Part shown: piece after piece, positions 32,301 to 43,812 of the stretch | How positions within the stretch are numbered: position 1 is the stretch's first letter | Layout: every line of letters starts with the position of its first letter | NCBI GenBank assembly: GCA_036250225.1 | Contig: JAPZLL010000055.1 | Coordinates: 125,697-189,696, forward strand | DNA length: 64,000 nt | DNA from: Cercophora sp. LCS_1 | Lineage: Eukaryota > Ascomycota > Sordariomycetes > Sordariales > Lasiosphaeriaceae | Direction of reading: 5' to 3' | The notes under the pieces: model-generated | Seen by the model: only the letters and a program-made list of their open reading frames with translations | The model's database searches: none | What the model was told of the DNA's origin: nothing | Translations under genes and position numbers: made by a program

Positions 32301-32769
32301 GCCGCTGACGTCCATCGACAACTGGGAGGAACTGCTCAACTTACCCGAGGACATGGGAATGGGTCACATAGGTGTCGTCAGGGCACACGATAACAGGCTT
32401 GCGCGGCTTGCAACAGCCTGCGTCGCGGCGCAAAAGGGTTTCAGAACCGTAATATTGCCAACACAAAAAGTCTGCTGGGACTGCTGCTCCAGCCTGCAGT
32501 GGCACTGGGACTTTAGCGCCAAGAACCAGGCCATGGATAATCGGACAAACAACCGCTGTGAACCTAGTCGTCGAAACGGCGTTTTGGATTACCTTCAGCA
32601 GTTAGATGAGCCTCGGTTTGAAGCGTGGGACTTTGAGGCAAGGTTTGAGAGGGAAGCCTTCGACGATGACGATGACAGCTATTCAATCGGCTCCGAGAGC
32701 ACCGGATCCATTGTTTCGGTTCAGGCGAGCGATAAGTTCAACGCGCCTCCCCACGTCTTTATCTGCTAG
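29303..32769 (+). pseudogene. long conserved fungal protein of unknown function, disrupted
   Basis: Three collinear blocks make one ~1,140-codon gene of a family that I recognise as widespread but uncharacterised in Pezizomycotina. Block 1 (29303-29860) starts MALNSLSTSLVAATNE. Block 2 (to 30930) holds RRDLAEWDAGARAWL and GAALVGIASWHLYPDLLVLG. Block 3 (30931-32769) holds a Cys-rich stretch (LCPGCSRYAG), then RRFACIAAFESGTFDLDP and IDNWEELLNLP. Block 1 and block 2 are out of frame because of a 17-bp tandem duplication at 29832-29865; removing one unit arithmetically restores the register. Blocks 2 and 3 share one frame, interrupted by a single TAG at 30928-30930 inside the Cys-rich part. No domain of known function, signal peptide or clear membrane span. 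It could be a recent pseudogene, or strain-specific lesions. Confidence 0.7.
29832..29865 (+). repeat. 17-bp tandem duplication inside a coding exon
   Basis: AACAACTGCTGATTTGC is followed at once by AACAACTCCTGATTTGC, two 17-base units differing at one base. Seventeen is not a multiple of three, so the second copy shifts the frame of the host gene. Confidence 0.9.
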
Positions 32770-33515
32770 TTTGATGGGGGCGAGAGGATCTTGGTTGTCT
32801 GTTGCCTGGAATGCTCCTATTCAGCTTTTTGCCGTGTATTTCGCTTTTGATGTTCACGACCATTGTTCCAACCAGTGACGTCACAGCGGCTAAAAGGGCG
32901 ACGGAGAACCAACAGCATCGAGGAGATCAGTCAACTAAGACACACCCCATGGGCATCCCCAACCTTCTCCATGCTTCATCATTTCCTGCTCGCCGGCACC
33001 TCGGCTATCGACTGCCGTCCCCCACAGTCTGTGTGTCCCGACACTGGCAGCCGGCGTCTTGGAGTTGGAGTAAGCGGGATTTGGCGGGGGATTTAGCGTC
33101 GGCGTGTTCGGACAGGTGTTCGTTCCGGGGGCCGGACCACTGGGACACGACACTTGGGACGGTGTCGGACGCAGGCGGACCGGGGTCGTGACGGTGGAGT
33201 TGCGGGGTGCCACGAGTCCCGATCAAGAATTTTCTGTGCTCCTAGACCGGATCGCGGGGTGGAGGGTGCTAAGTCATCCCACCGCCACTCCGACAATGCG
33301 GAAGGCATCGCGGGAATGGGGAGCCCTGCTGCATCTGGGGCACGCGACGCGACGCATCACGAAAGAAGTTGACAGCGCCCATCTTTTTTTTTTCTGTCAT
33401 CCACCATCAACACCACCGTCATTGACGCATCATCACACCATCCATCCATCACGCTCACTTACACCATCCACTCCACACATCACAACCAAAACCCACACAG
33501 TAAGTGACCGCCAAC
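32770..33515. other. intergenic, promoter and leader of the alcohol dehydrogenase
   Basis: 746 bases. A T9-10 tract (33385-33394) and CA/CCAT-rich leader sequence (33400-33500) precede the ATG. A GTAAGTG at 33500-33506 looks like a donor, but no matching acceptor before the start is evident. No other gene. Confidence 0.35.
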
Positions 33516-34682
33516 ATGTCGACAACAACAGCCCTCCTCGTCCCCGAACTCAACGGCAAGTTCGAACTGTCCACCATTTCTCTGTCGCCAATCCAACCCG
33601 ACGAAGTCCTGGTCGAAATCCACGCCTCAGGCCTCTGCCACACAGATCTCTCCTGCGCAGTCGGCCTCCTCCCGTGCGCCCCCAACGCAGTGCTCGGCCA
33701 CGAAGGTGCAGGCGTCGTCATCCAAGTCGGCTCCGACGTATCCTCTGTTGTCGCCGGCGATAAAGTACTCCTCTCCTTTTCCCACTGCGAGTCATGCAAC
33801 GAGTGTGTGTCCGGTCACCCGGCGTATTGCCACACTTTCAACGACAGGAATTTCGGTGGCGCGAGACCTGATGGGAGCAGTGCCTTTACCAAGGACGGGG
33901 AGAAGGTGTATTCCAGCTTCTTTGGACAGAGCTCGTTTGCGAAGCGGACGCTTGCGCACAGGAGCAGTGTTGTCAAGGTTGCAGAGGACACAGACCTCGC
34001 GCTGTTTGCCCCGCTGGGATGCGGGATGCAGACTGGTGCTGGGGCTGTGCTGAACACGCTTGATGTCAAGGAGGGGAGCACAGTTGTTGTGTTTGGTGTC
34101 GGGAGCGTTGGCATGGCGGCCGTGATGGCGGCTGGGCTCGTGAGAAAGGCGACGGTTATCGCGGTCGATCTGAACGAGGGGCGGTTGGAGCTTGCCAAGC
34201 AGTTGGGTGCTACACATGGCGTTTTGGGGAACAGGAGCGACGTTGTTGAGGAGATTAGGAGGTTGTGTCCGCCAAATGGGGCGAATTTCGCCGTGGACTG
34301 CACCGGTGTTCCGGCTGTCGTCAGGACCATGATTGATTGTCTTGGGACCAGGGGACGGGCGGCCACGGTTGGTGCGCCAGGACCAGGCAAGTCTGCTAGT
34401 GTGGACATTATGAACCACTTGACGTTTGGCAAGGAGTATGTTGGGTGTTCGGAGGGAGACAGCCTTCCCAAGGAAGTGAGTTTGGTTCCTCTGAATGGCC
34501 GGGACGAAGCTAACGGGCGACAGTTCATCCCCGAGTTGATGCGGTTGCACGCCGAGGGCAAGTTCCCGCTTGAAAAGTTTATCAAGTATTACGACGTCAA
34601 GGATTACGAACAGGCGATTGAGGACGCGCACTCTGGCAAGACGATCAAGCCGGTGTTGACATGGGGTTCGATTGCGCAGTAG
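33516..34682 (+). CDS. zinc-dependent alcohol dehydrogenase (MDR family)
   Basis: A 372-aa cytosolic NAD(P)-dependent alcohol dehydrogenase. Two exons, 33516-34475 and 34524-34682. The 48-nt intron (GTGAGT...GACAG) is a multiple of three without a stop, but removing it restores the conserved DSLPKEFIPELMRLH. Catalytic zinc ligands are C41, H62 (GHEGAG) and C169. The structural zinc knot is C91, C94, C97 and C105. The Rossmann motif VFGVGSVGM covers 192-200. The long form and loop layout match the aryl/benzyl-alcohol dehydrogenase group, so aromatic or allylic alcohols are plausible substrates (inference). I chose the ATG at 33516, since the frame upstream has only a GTG. Confidence 0.88.
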   Translation: MSTTTALLVPELNGKFELSTISLSPIQPDEVLVEIHASGLCHTDLSCAVGLLPCAPNAVLGHEGAGVVIQVGSDVSSVVAGDKVLLSFSHCESCNECVSGHPAYCHTFNDRNFGGARPDGSSAFTKDGEKVYSSFFGQSSFAKRTLAHRSSVVKVAEDTDLALFAPLGCGMQTGAGAVLNTLDVKEGSTVVVFGVGSVGMAAVMAAGLVRKATVIAVDLNEGRLELAKQLGATHGVLGNRSDVVEEIRRLCPPNGANFAVDCTGVPAVVRTMIDCLGTRGRAATVGAPGPGKSASVDIMNHLTFGKEYVGCSEGDSLPKEVSLVPLNGRDEANGRQFIPELMRLHAEGKFPLEKFIKYYDVKDYEQAIEDAHSGKTIKPVLTWGSIAQ

Positions 34683-37600
34683 ACGAGACAAGACAAGACA
34701 AGAAAGACAGTGTGCCACACACAAACAACAGCGAGCGAACGTGCCACTTATACCCATCATTTGGCCCCCATTCTGTCTCAATTGGAACGCATGCAGTTTG
34801 CTTGACCTGCTTCGCCATGCGTCTGTGAGGTACCAAGGCGCTGCCAATCCCATCTTGTCCAGTCCCAGGTCACACAAGCAAGATAATTACCCCTCAACCG
34901 CCCGTTGGCCGGTTTGCGTGGCCAAGCTCCGCCCACTGTGTTTGTGTAACGGCAGCGGGCCAAGGTGCAGCCCACCATCGGATTATGTTGGCCGCCGCCA
35001 GGGCGCTGCGATGAATGGATGCACCCGACGCGTGGGTGTGACGAGTCATGTCGGTTGTGAATCCTGCAGAGGTTGTTTGCTAGGTACATCGCGCCGCTCG
35101 CTTGCAGGATCGGAGGGGACCAAACCGAATTTTTGGAATGTTGAGCCGCATTCACGTCGTTAATATTGGACGTCGTCGTTTGTTTCTTTCAGATACCTAC
35201 CTAGGTATGACTGCTGGTGCAGCTATCCTTGCTGGCTGGGAGATTGCAGAAGGGTTGTTGGCGGGTTGCAGCTATCCGCGTATCGGTCAGCGCGTATCTG
35301 CATTTGGCGTCGACGGCACGCAAGTCAGGTGAAGTTGGCAGCGATGCGACGATAGAGACTGCTTTCGTCGGTCTGCAGGCGAGAACTCAGAAAACATTCT
35401 GAACAACTTGTTTAATTTCTATTTCATTCGGATTTGTTACCAACGAGTTTGCTTGTACTCTGGCTTCCTCAACTGAATTGGCTTGTGACTCGTCAGAATG
35501 ATCGTAGTGTCAGGTTTGTTGTGGTTCCTTCTTCTGTTGGATATCACTTCCAATGCCGGCCAAGCTTCACGGCTCAACTGTAAAAAGACTATAATTAGCA
35601 ACATCGTTCTAACTGCCACTCGGGTTTTCGTTTGAGTAGGCACGAACCTAATTACCTGTAATGGTCCTGGTACTACATGTATTACGTAAATAGGGTGAAA
35701 CTGACACATGACTGATGGAAGATGGCAATATCTCGACTTTAGCCTTCTTGGTGACGGTAGAAGCAGTTTTTCAACAAAGGACAAACGACTTGTCAAGTCG
35801 GACAAGATGAGAAAGCAATTGAGCTGTAACGGATGAATTCGCTGGCTGGAGTAGGTACTACGGAAGTCATATTTCGTTATATTTTGAGATAGAAGGCTGG
35901 AGACATAGTCAGATCCACGTCTTCCATGACCAGTGATTGCATCAGGCTCTGATTATTATCACGAGCCCTCTGAGACGTCTCGGGTATAACCGCATACCCG
36001 ACCACGCCTACCCGTTCAAACCCACTTCATTCGCTGATTGCCAGCGGATATACGACCGATAACCCTGGACTCCCCGTTGGCCAGAAATTGTTGGGAACAA
36101 CAGCGGAGACGTTTCGGCCGCCTCAGCCGTCACCGACACCTGGCATACCAATCAAGGCATCCCGCTGCAGCCAAGCATGTAACACTGCAAGCAGTCTCCG
36201 CAAAAAGGATGAGGGAAAAAGATGACTGCATGAAGCTTCGCCAGCAGCGTTCTCCCACCGCCTGGTTCACTACGCTCTCACGAACTTGCGGGTCTGGAAC
36301 CACTGTGCTGGGAAGGGAGCGTGAGTCAAAACTCTAGCTCGTTCTAGTGGCACAGCTAGTGTACGTTTCCAGCTGGCGAAAAGCAAGCCCATCTCGTATA
36401 CCATCCACACGCCGTGGCGAGATTAACACAAAAGACCTCACGAGTCGAGATCGGCCACCCGTCGGGTTCACTTCATCTTCATCCCGACTCCGGCGGTGAA
36501 AGGCTAGCTCAAAACTCAACATCATGGCCTCAATTCATGCGACCACCATGCCACAAATTGCCCGACTCTTTTCTCCTCGGGACGATCGCCGCGTCGTTCT
36601 TATCGACACTCCCACTGCCCGTGTGCCCAGACCATGATGCGACCAAAAGACCAATGACAGTGTCTCTTCTCTTTTAGGAAGGCAGTCAGAGAGGCAGAAA
36701 CAGGCTAGACTGATGTAAAAAAAAAAAGCTAGCGTGCATGACGCTCGGCGGCGAGATTATGCCGTCGTTCGTTTGCCGCGGCGATGCCGGGAATAGATCA
36801 GATCAGACCAGACGGCACCAAAAGCCAGTTTTCGCCCGAACCAAAAGGGAAAAGGATCCCGGCACGCACCGGCACCGGCCGTGGGGTTAAGGTGGTGTTG
36901 TTGTCCCACTCCGGCCGCAGAGACGGGGGCCTGGTCTGGTCTGGTCTGGTCGGTCTGTCGGTGGTCGGGTAGCATCCGCATGGAATACATGCCAAGCCTG
37001 CCAGACACAGCTAGAACCGCTGCAGTCGACCCCGTTCAGACGAACTAACACCCAACTGATGTGCGAGAAAACATGCTGATCAGATCAGAGACCAGTTGTT
37101 CCAAGTAGGGCACTACCCGGAGGTCAATGTCGTTACCCAATCTTGATACATTGTCAACTCCGCACCCACAAAATGGTGCATGAGCCGAGACAAATGCGGC
37201 GACTTTGCCAGTCTGGGTTCATGATTCGAAGCCCCTCATTCCGTAATGGTGACCCCGCAGAACGATGCTGCATTATCTGCTTGCAGCGCGGTTGCAGCAA
37301 CAGCGACAGCAGACAGCAGACATTGACGCAGCCAATGTCCAATCAGCAGACGGCGCTGGCCATTGGACCGAAACTGGGTGCATGACGACCAATCGCGCAA
37401 GGGCAAACCGACGTCCGGCAGTAATTCCGCAGCGCGTAGGACCGTCTGAATTAAAACACGTGTACGGTGACGGAAGCGTTAGCGGAAAGGCCCATCAAGG
37501 GTATGTTGTGCCACCCACCGATGCCACCGATTGATGCCACCGAGCAGCGAGAGACCAGTCATGGGTACGGGAACCCACCCAAGGTGGGCAAGCAGGTGTG

Positions 37601-38390
37601 AAGATGACGGGACAAGTGAGGGGTTCGGTCGTCCGAGACATTTCTGAGGAAGGATTTCATGTAGACAGCTCTTTCAGGACGAACTGCCACCGACCGCATG
37701 ACTACCTTGCCTGCTCACCTGGGGTGACCTGAGGTGAGAAACTCCTCGGACTCCCAGTCCTTGTCGCCTCCACTTCCGAGCATAGGTCTCCTCAAGCCTC
37801 AAGTCTCCACGAACTGGAACCGAAATGGCGAAGAACTGGCGGCCGTCCACTCGCGTGCCAGCCCAACCCTCCCTTTCCGTTGGGCCGGTTTGGAGCGTGA
37901 CATCAGATTCGATGGAGCAGACCAGGTCCTGCCCGTGCCGTCACTGTCCACAGGACCGGCGCTGCACGCCGTCACCATGTCCGCCAGTCGGTTTTTGAGC
38001 TGTCGACCCGCCAGAGGAGGAGTTGCCTTCCTGTCGTTTCTTTCCCCGCGTGTGCTCGACAGACGGACAGTCGACAGACACTGTGCTCGACGCAGCCGGG
38101 TCGTCGTCGTCGTCTCCAACACACCTCGCAGCGACCAGCGACATGGGTTGATCATCCTCTTGGCCGTTGGCAAAAAGTCGAACGAGAGGTGGCATCAAGC
38201 CATGTATATAACTAACTCATGGCAGACCGCCATTCCGTCACATTCCCAGCCCAGATCCAGCCCCAGCCCCTTGAGTCGTCGCAAAGCGGTGAAAGTGTCT
38301 CTCACCTTTCTTTTTCGGTGTTGTGCTTCCCCTTCCCGTCCCTTGTCGCACTCACGCTGCCACACCTTGGTTGGTGGCTGCTGCTAAACC
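34683..38390. other. 3.7-kb stretch without a convincing gene
   Basis: No open frame here has domain content, signal peptide or splice-linked partners. Visible items are (CTGGT)4 at 36931-36950, an A11-12 run near 36716-36728, GATCAGATCAGACCAGAC-like short repeats (36798-36815), a TATATAA at about 38205-38211 (roughly 185 bases before the dioxygenase ATG), and a 217-codon plus-strand frame (37734-38387) that I regard as leader/promoter sequence. No tRNA or transposon ends recognised. Confidence 0.45.
36931..36950 (+). repeat. (CTGGT)4 pentanucleotide repeat
   Basis: Four perfect CTGGT units in non-coding DNA, followed by a partial unit. Simple-sequence repeat with no evident role. Confidence 0.8.
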
Positions 38391-38543
38391 ATGCCCGGCA
38401 CCATGTCCAACATCACCCTGTCCCTGTCCCTGTCTCCCGTTTCCGTCGCCTCCCTGCCCGACACGCTCACCTTACCCAGCCCGGGGTATCTCGCATTGTC
38501 AGTGCTCACCGCTTTGGCGCTGCTGCTCATCCGTTTGCCGGTG

Positions 38544-38581
<38 letters not shown>

Positions 38582-40207
38582 CAAGCTCTTCACCGTCCGT
38601 TTGTTCCCCACCACACCACCCCGTCTTTTGACAAGACCACTTTTTCGCCTTTTTGGTTCCCATCCCCACGCGGCAAACAAATTCCACCTCCGCACCATCA
38701 CCTCCCTGGCCGACACCCACGAAACAGCATCCCGCTTTGCGTCTCTCATCCACCGCGACGGTGCGGGAACATGGCCTCCCCGATCGGAATTCCGTCCCAC
38801 GCAGTGGCATGCTGCCATGAGACCGTATCTTGCAGTGTACGAGGTCATGTCGCCTTTGTTGGGGACCGATAAGCCGAGTACGGATGATGCGGTGAATTAT
38901 GAGCGGATTTGGCGGTTTAGAAGGAAGATGAAGGACGAGTTGCAGAATGTCAAAATGGAGCATGTCGAGGAGGTGTTGAGGATGGTGGGTGAGGGGCGGT
39001 GGGATTTGGTGGGCAGGGATGTGTGGAATGCGTGGTATTGCTGTGTTGCTTGGTTGAGGCATGCTTATCGGTGAGTTTTGTTTCTTTCCGTTTCTCGATG
39101 GGATGGGATCGTTGGTGGCGGCAGGTGGTGCGGAGACGGAGCTGAGTTGAGTGGTGTTCGGTGGATGAGTGCGTTGAGTTTGGGACGGGGATGAGCATCG
39201 TGGATGAGACTGACGACGACAGATGGGGAACATCGCCCGCGGTAAAACTCGCCCAGCTCGAAAAGTTTGTTGATCTCCCCGAGGAGTTGATCGTCCCATG
39301 GGAAGCCATGCAACGGCATTTCGGTAGGCATCCCTCTCACCACCTCAATGAGCTGATGATACTGACAAAACTAGGCCTTGCCTCAGACTCAGGAAACGTG
39401 CACTCCTCCCTCCTCCTCAATTTCTCCTCCACCTCTTCCACCGACACCTACGCCCTCCGCATCAACCCCATGCTCTCCCACCCAATCCAGCAAACCGAAC
39501 TCGAATTCGCGACAATCTTTCGCGCGCTCGAATCCCACTCCGTTCCAATCTACGCATCCGTCATCCACGCCCTAATCGCCCACTCCTCCCACGACTTGCC
39601 AGCCTGTCTCTCCCACGTACGGGATATCACATCCCAACTCCGTCCGTTATTAGCGACGTATTATGATCGCGTGCACGATGAGAGAATCGCTCGATCAGCG
39701 TGGTTGAGCCATGTACAAGGTTTCTACGCATGGGGCGTGGGATACCAAGACGAAGGCGAGTGGCAGAAATTTGACGGGTTGAGCGGGAATCAGGTGCTGT
39801 TGTTCCAGGTGTTGGATGCGTTTCTCGGGATTGAGGTTTACCTGCCTGAGATTGTGCTGTTGAGGAATGTTCCCGTTTTGCAGAGGGAGTTCTGTGAGAG
39901 CGTGAGGCGGTTTGGGTTTAGAGAACGGTTGAGTGAGAGAGGAGTTGAAGCCGAGATTGAGGCCGAGATGAGGGAGGTTGCGAAGCGTTTGAGGGTGAGT
40001 CTTCGTGTGGCTTCCTGTTGTCGTGGAGACTAATATGAGTAGGCATTTCGGTCGGCGCATCGTTCTAGAGCGCATCGCTATCTTACGCAGCCTGCGCCAG
40101 AGAGATTGCCTATGACTGCGGGCAAGAGCTTGCTCAAGGAGGATATGGACAGCAGTTTGAGGTTTTTGGATGAGTTTATGATAGGTCGGATGAAGCAGAC
40201 TGTGTAA
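38391..40207 (+). CDS. indoleamine 2,3-dioxygenase family protein with N-terminal membrane segment
   Basis: A 521-aa protein from four exons: 38391-39070, 39223-39323, 39375-39994 and 40043-40207. All introns are GT..AG and the total is divisible by three. The family opens the indole ring of tryptophan, giving N-formylkynurenine, with a haem whose proximal ligand is the His of an FR-x-x-H motif; here AFRSAHRSRAHRY gives His473. Other family marks are HAYRW at the first junction and LSGNQVLLFQVLDAFLG near 395-411. Unlike typical cytosolic enzymes it begins with a hydrophobic segment (about 33-49) and a run of 12 Ser (53-64) coded by a (TCG) microsatellite. This suggests membrane anchoring. Divergence is high, so activity on tryptophan is uncertain. 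Confidence 0.72.
38546..38581 (+). repeat. (GTC)12 trinucleotide repeat coding poly-Ser
   Basis: Twelve perfect GTC/TCG units inside exon 1 of the dioxygenase-like gene, read as 12 TCG serines. Because the unit is three bases, length changes would alter the Ser tract without a frameshift. Confidence 0.9.
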
Positions 40208-40498
40208 CTGACTTCAAACATAATTGGTGGATTGGATGGACTGGATCGGTTGGTTGGGCATCTTGGTCGGACTGGCTCGGGATATGGATATGGACATGGA
40301 CGGATGGAGGATATTTGGTTCGTTTTGGGACTGGAACACGGGAATGTCGGCGGAGAACAGGATCATGGATGGTGAATGGTGTTGGTCGTTCTTTTCCATT
40401 CAGCATATATACCCACAGTCTTTAGCTTCTTGTCATAGGTTCAACGAATGTCGTGTCGTCTCAGTCTCAGTCGCCAACCGCCCCAACTGTGTCCCGGC

Positions 40499-41027
40499 TC
40501 ATTGGCCGCCACTGTCACACCCAGTCCGCGTTGTGTTCCTACTGTGCCCCCTTGACTTACATTTTCGTCTTTCCGTGCAGCGGATCATCGGGCGATCGAT
40601 CAGCCCTAACACGCGCCTCGGAATCCGTCTGCTCTTCGCCCGCCTCACCGGCTGGCATCGCAATGGTGTGGTGCATCCCGGGCGGCAGCGGGTCTTCGTC
40701 GCACCGGTCGGCCGCAACATCGGCTTCGCTCTCGGTCGGATCTCCCTTGACAACGCCGCCTGCGTTGAATGCCGGCGGATGCGGCTCCTCCATCTGGATA
40801 AACACCTTGGTGCCAAAACATGGGCCGGGTGCTTGGCTCTCGACGCGCGGGTCAACGTTCCAGTATTTCCAGAGCAGGCCGGGTTGCGGGTGCTCGCCGA
40901 TGTTCTCGGGGAAGGCAAACGTTAGCTCAGGCGAAAAGATGCGGCGCCAATGGAAGAAGGTGCGGGTGGTGAGGGGTGTGATGAGTCGCCGCAGGGCGAA
41001 GGCTTGTGTGACTGGGCGCATCGACAT
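40499..41027 (-). CDS. small conserved-looking protein, probably mitochondrial
   Basis: A 159-aa prediction from ATG 41027, with a first exon to 40561 and a tiny second exon 40511-40499 (GTAAGT donor, GACAG acceptor). Splicing replaces a stop directly after the donor by a four-codon tail; the 3' end is the least certain part. The N-terminus is basic, Arg/Thr-rich and free of acidic residues up to the sequence FFHWRRIF, as in mitochondrial targeting peptides. The middle has FPENIGEHPQPGLLWKYW and GTKVFIQMEEP. The C-terminal third is acidic and hydrophilic. I do not recognise the family. The plus-strand open frames across it are shadows. Confidence 0.5.
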
Positions 41028-42077
41028 CGTAGCGGTGCAATTGATTGATCTGCCTCAAAGGATGTGTAGATGTGTACTCGACTCTGTTGTTGAAGCTAAA
41101 TCTCAAGTTCTGAGCGCTGCAAGGCCATTTTGTTCTTTCTGCCCATCACGTCATAATGAACTGTTTGAAGGTGTCGCCATTGGTCAGATAAACGTCATCA
41201 TGATCATTCTTTGACCCCGCTCCCACCTGAGGAAGCTTCGCCCGCGTGGCAAGTCGCGTTCAGCAGCGCGCCTGCATCTTGCGATAATATCGCGCGGTGA
41301 CGCAGGGCAGATGGAAATGTTGAAATGTTTCATGGAAAAGGGGCGAGCAACATGTTTGTTTCGAAACCCGTGTCCGCCCACGGCTGATCGTGTGTATCGT
41401 TCAAGAGCTACCCCTTGCAGCGTCCGACTCAAAAGGGCACCGACGCAAGGGGCGTCTCCCTCGCAACCACTACCACCCACCACAACCATCGACCCCTGAT
41501 TGCATCTCCCACACCAATCGTCCACACCATTGCAATTGCAGCCGCGTTGCGACCTGAGCCCGTCCCACCAAGAAGATCGAAACTTGGCGGAGGTCGCCAG
41601 CTTTGCCGCCGACGCCGACGAGAATGCCATTCGTGGTGGGGTACCTATGATCGTCAGGGGGTCGACAATGCGGGGATGCACCCATTTTGGGCGCTGTTGT
41701 TGGCTCCCTTTTGGCTCCCTCTCCCATTCAGACTCACGCTGTCCTCGCACTGGCAGCGATCGGCAAGGGGGTCTGAAGATCGGCTAGAAGATCCCTTGGC
41801 TTTTCTCTCCCAGCGGCACGTAACCCGTTGCTCGGTGGCTTGGTGCCACGCGGGATGGAATCTGAAACGTGCCGTGTTGCGCACCCCGGGCCCAACGTCA
41901 CTGCTCAACATCGCCGTGCTCAATTACCCGGCAGTGAGGATGGTTGCACGCGGGTCGTCGATCGCGCCAATTTTGGAGTCGCAGGGAGATCTAAAATGGC
42001 CGTATCCCCCAGAGAGAGCTGAGCGACAGATGTCGGTCAAGCATCATTGTTCAGTTGAAGATTGAAACGGCAGCATC
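41028..42077. other. intergenic between divergent genes, no gene seen
   Basis: 1.05 kb shared upstream region of the small mitochondrial-type gene (leftward) and the Cys-rich membrane protein (rightward). A 188-codon minus-strand frame (41750-41184) has no domain-like content and atypical composition, so I do not call it. Confidence 0.4.
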
Positions 42078-43262
42078 ATGTCTAGTGTGTTGACGAACCA
42101 GGCGCCGATAAACCTCGGACCGTTGACGACAACCTTTACGCCGCCGCCGGCATGTACTGTTGCGGTGGGCGTCGTTGACGGCGGCTTTCTGGGACTCGGG
42201 GCGTCCGTGTTGAACATTGCGAACCTGGGTCAGACGTGTTCAAGGGGAAACGGAGTCGATGCGACATCGTGCTGGCCACCGACGTCGAGCGGTGCGCCAT
42301 CAAAGTCGGGGGCGTTGAATGGATGGGGATACTACTCTCCTGGAGTCAACTGTCCGGCGGGATATGCAACGGCATGTTCGGCAACTGGAGGTAGCGGAGG
42401 CAAGTCAGACTGGCCGGTGCAGTTCAGACTATCCACAGGAGAGACGGCGGTGGGATGCTGTCCAAAGTGAGTCCGCTGACAGTTGTCATTGTGCTCGACT
42501 GACCCTCGCAGTGGTTATGGATGCGCCAACATCAACGGGCAGACATGCACCATGATCGCCACGTCAACTGTCATTCCAACGGTGACTTGCGACGGCAGCA
42601 AGAGTGGCGACTTTGCCTTCAAGACAGTTCCAGACCCGGAGGCATCCATCACGGCATTCAGTCTGTTTGCGCCCATGATCCAGATCAACTGGCAAAGCAG
42701 CGATCGACCATCCACAAGATCCGCGACGACTACTGGTCCTGGGGCCACGAGAACTAATGATCTACCGGCAGAGACGTCTGGCACAAAGGTTATTGACCCT
42801 GACATCGCATCGGGCGCTCCCACTCTGGAAACTGATGGATCCGTCCGACTTCCAACCGGTGCTCTCAACGGCACTGAGTCAACCGATGATCCGGCTAACG
42901 ACGCCGATAAAGAGGAATCCACGGAGGGTGAGACAGGACTGGCGACAACGACAAAGGTTGGACTAAGCATCGCCGGCGCCGTCGCTGCCGTCGCCATTGT
43001 CGTCGGGTCGATCGTGTACGTGTGGCGACGACGAAGGCACCACCGGGAAGACCAAGAGCTTGATCGTCTGTACGGCATGAAGCACAACAGTTCAAGTGTC
43101 GATCTGACCGGCCATGGCGACGACGAGATCCCGGGATGGTATCGCGGGCAGCGGCAGCTCCCGACAAGATTGAGCCCCACTCAATTGAGTCCGTTCCGCC
43201 CAGACGGCCCAGCGAACCTGGAGGTGCCGCAGTCGCCGTATTACCGACCCTACCGACCATGA
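42078..43262 (+). CDS. Cys-rich one-pass membrane protein (Mid2/Wsc-like architecture)
   Basis: A 379-aa protein from two exons, 42078-42466 and 42512-43262 (intron GTGAGT...TCGCAG), which joins GCCPN to GYGCANINGQTC. The outer part has paired Cys motifs up to residue ~165, followed by a Ser/Thr/Asp-rich stalk (about 190-275), one membrane span (SIAGAVAAVAIVVGSIVYVW, about 281-300), a stop-transfer WRRRRHHRE and a 75-residue cytoplasmic tail rich in Pro and Tyr. There is no classical N-terminal signal peptide; it begins with the LGPLTTTFTPPxxC pattern that I have seen in many fungal proteins of this layout. It may act as a wall or surface sensor, by architecture only. Confidence 0.7.
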
Positions 43263-43812
43263 CCATGTCTACCGGAGCGAATAGTTGTAATCTGCCTTAT
43301 TTCGTTCATTGAGGGGTTTAGAGATGCGGCATGGAGTTTGGTGCAAGATACCAGTGCGATCAAGACGGCCGGCTCGGGTCGCTAGAAAGAAGCCACAGGC
43401 AGAAGGCGTTTGGAGTTCGGTGGCAATTAGCTGTCAAGATTTTGGAGGGCGACATGGTGCCCAAGCCAGGCCAGGGGAGAGAGCTAGAAAACATAATAGG
43501 CGCAGTTTGTATTTATCTGTGAGCTAGAGAAGAGGTCATAATGGACAAACTCTTTCCAAAGGAATGTTGAGCTGCAACTTTTGCTGGCAGGGGCAGCTCA
43601 CCGTGTCGTGTTTCAGTGGCCGCACGGGCCAGAAATGCTGATGCACGTGGCGCCGGCGGCGTGGCGCCAAGACGACGATGACATCTGAAGCTCCCGCAGC
43701 ACAGCATACAGAGCTCACATCGTCAACTCGCCAATTCTGTCGACCCAATGCGCACACCCTGCATCGATGTCTAGCCCATCTGGCCCCCGATTGCCCGCCC
43801 CGAGATGACACA
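43263..43812. other. intergenic, no gene seen
   Basis: 550 bases between two rightward genes, covering a terminator and promoter region. No motif is persuasive. Confidence 0.35.

Noticed and set aside
37734..38387. 217-codon plus-strand frame before the dioxygenase-like gene
   Set aside because: It runs into the start of the next gene in another frame, lacks domains and overlaps the probable promoter (TATATAA near 38205).
41184..41750. 188-codon minus-strand frame as a zinc-finger-like protein
   Set aside because: A few Cys residues (CNCNGVDDWCGRCNQ) are suggestive, but the rest is low-quality sequence with no codon bias and no splice partners.
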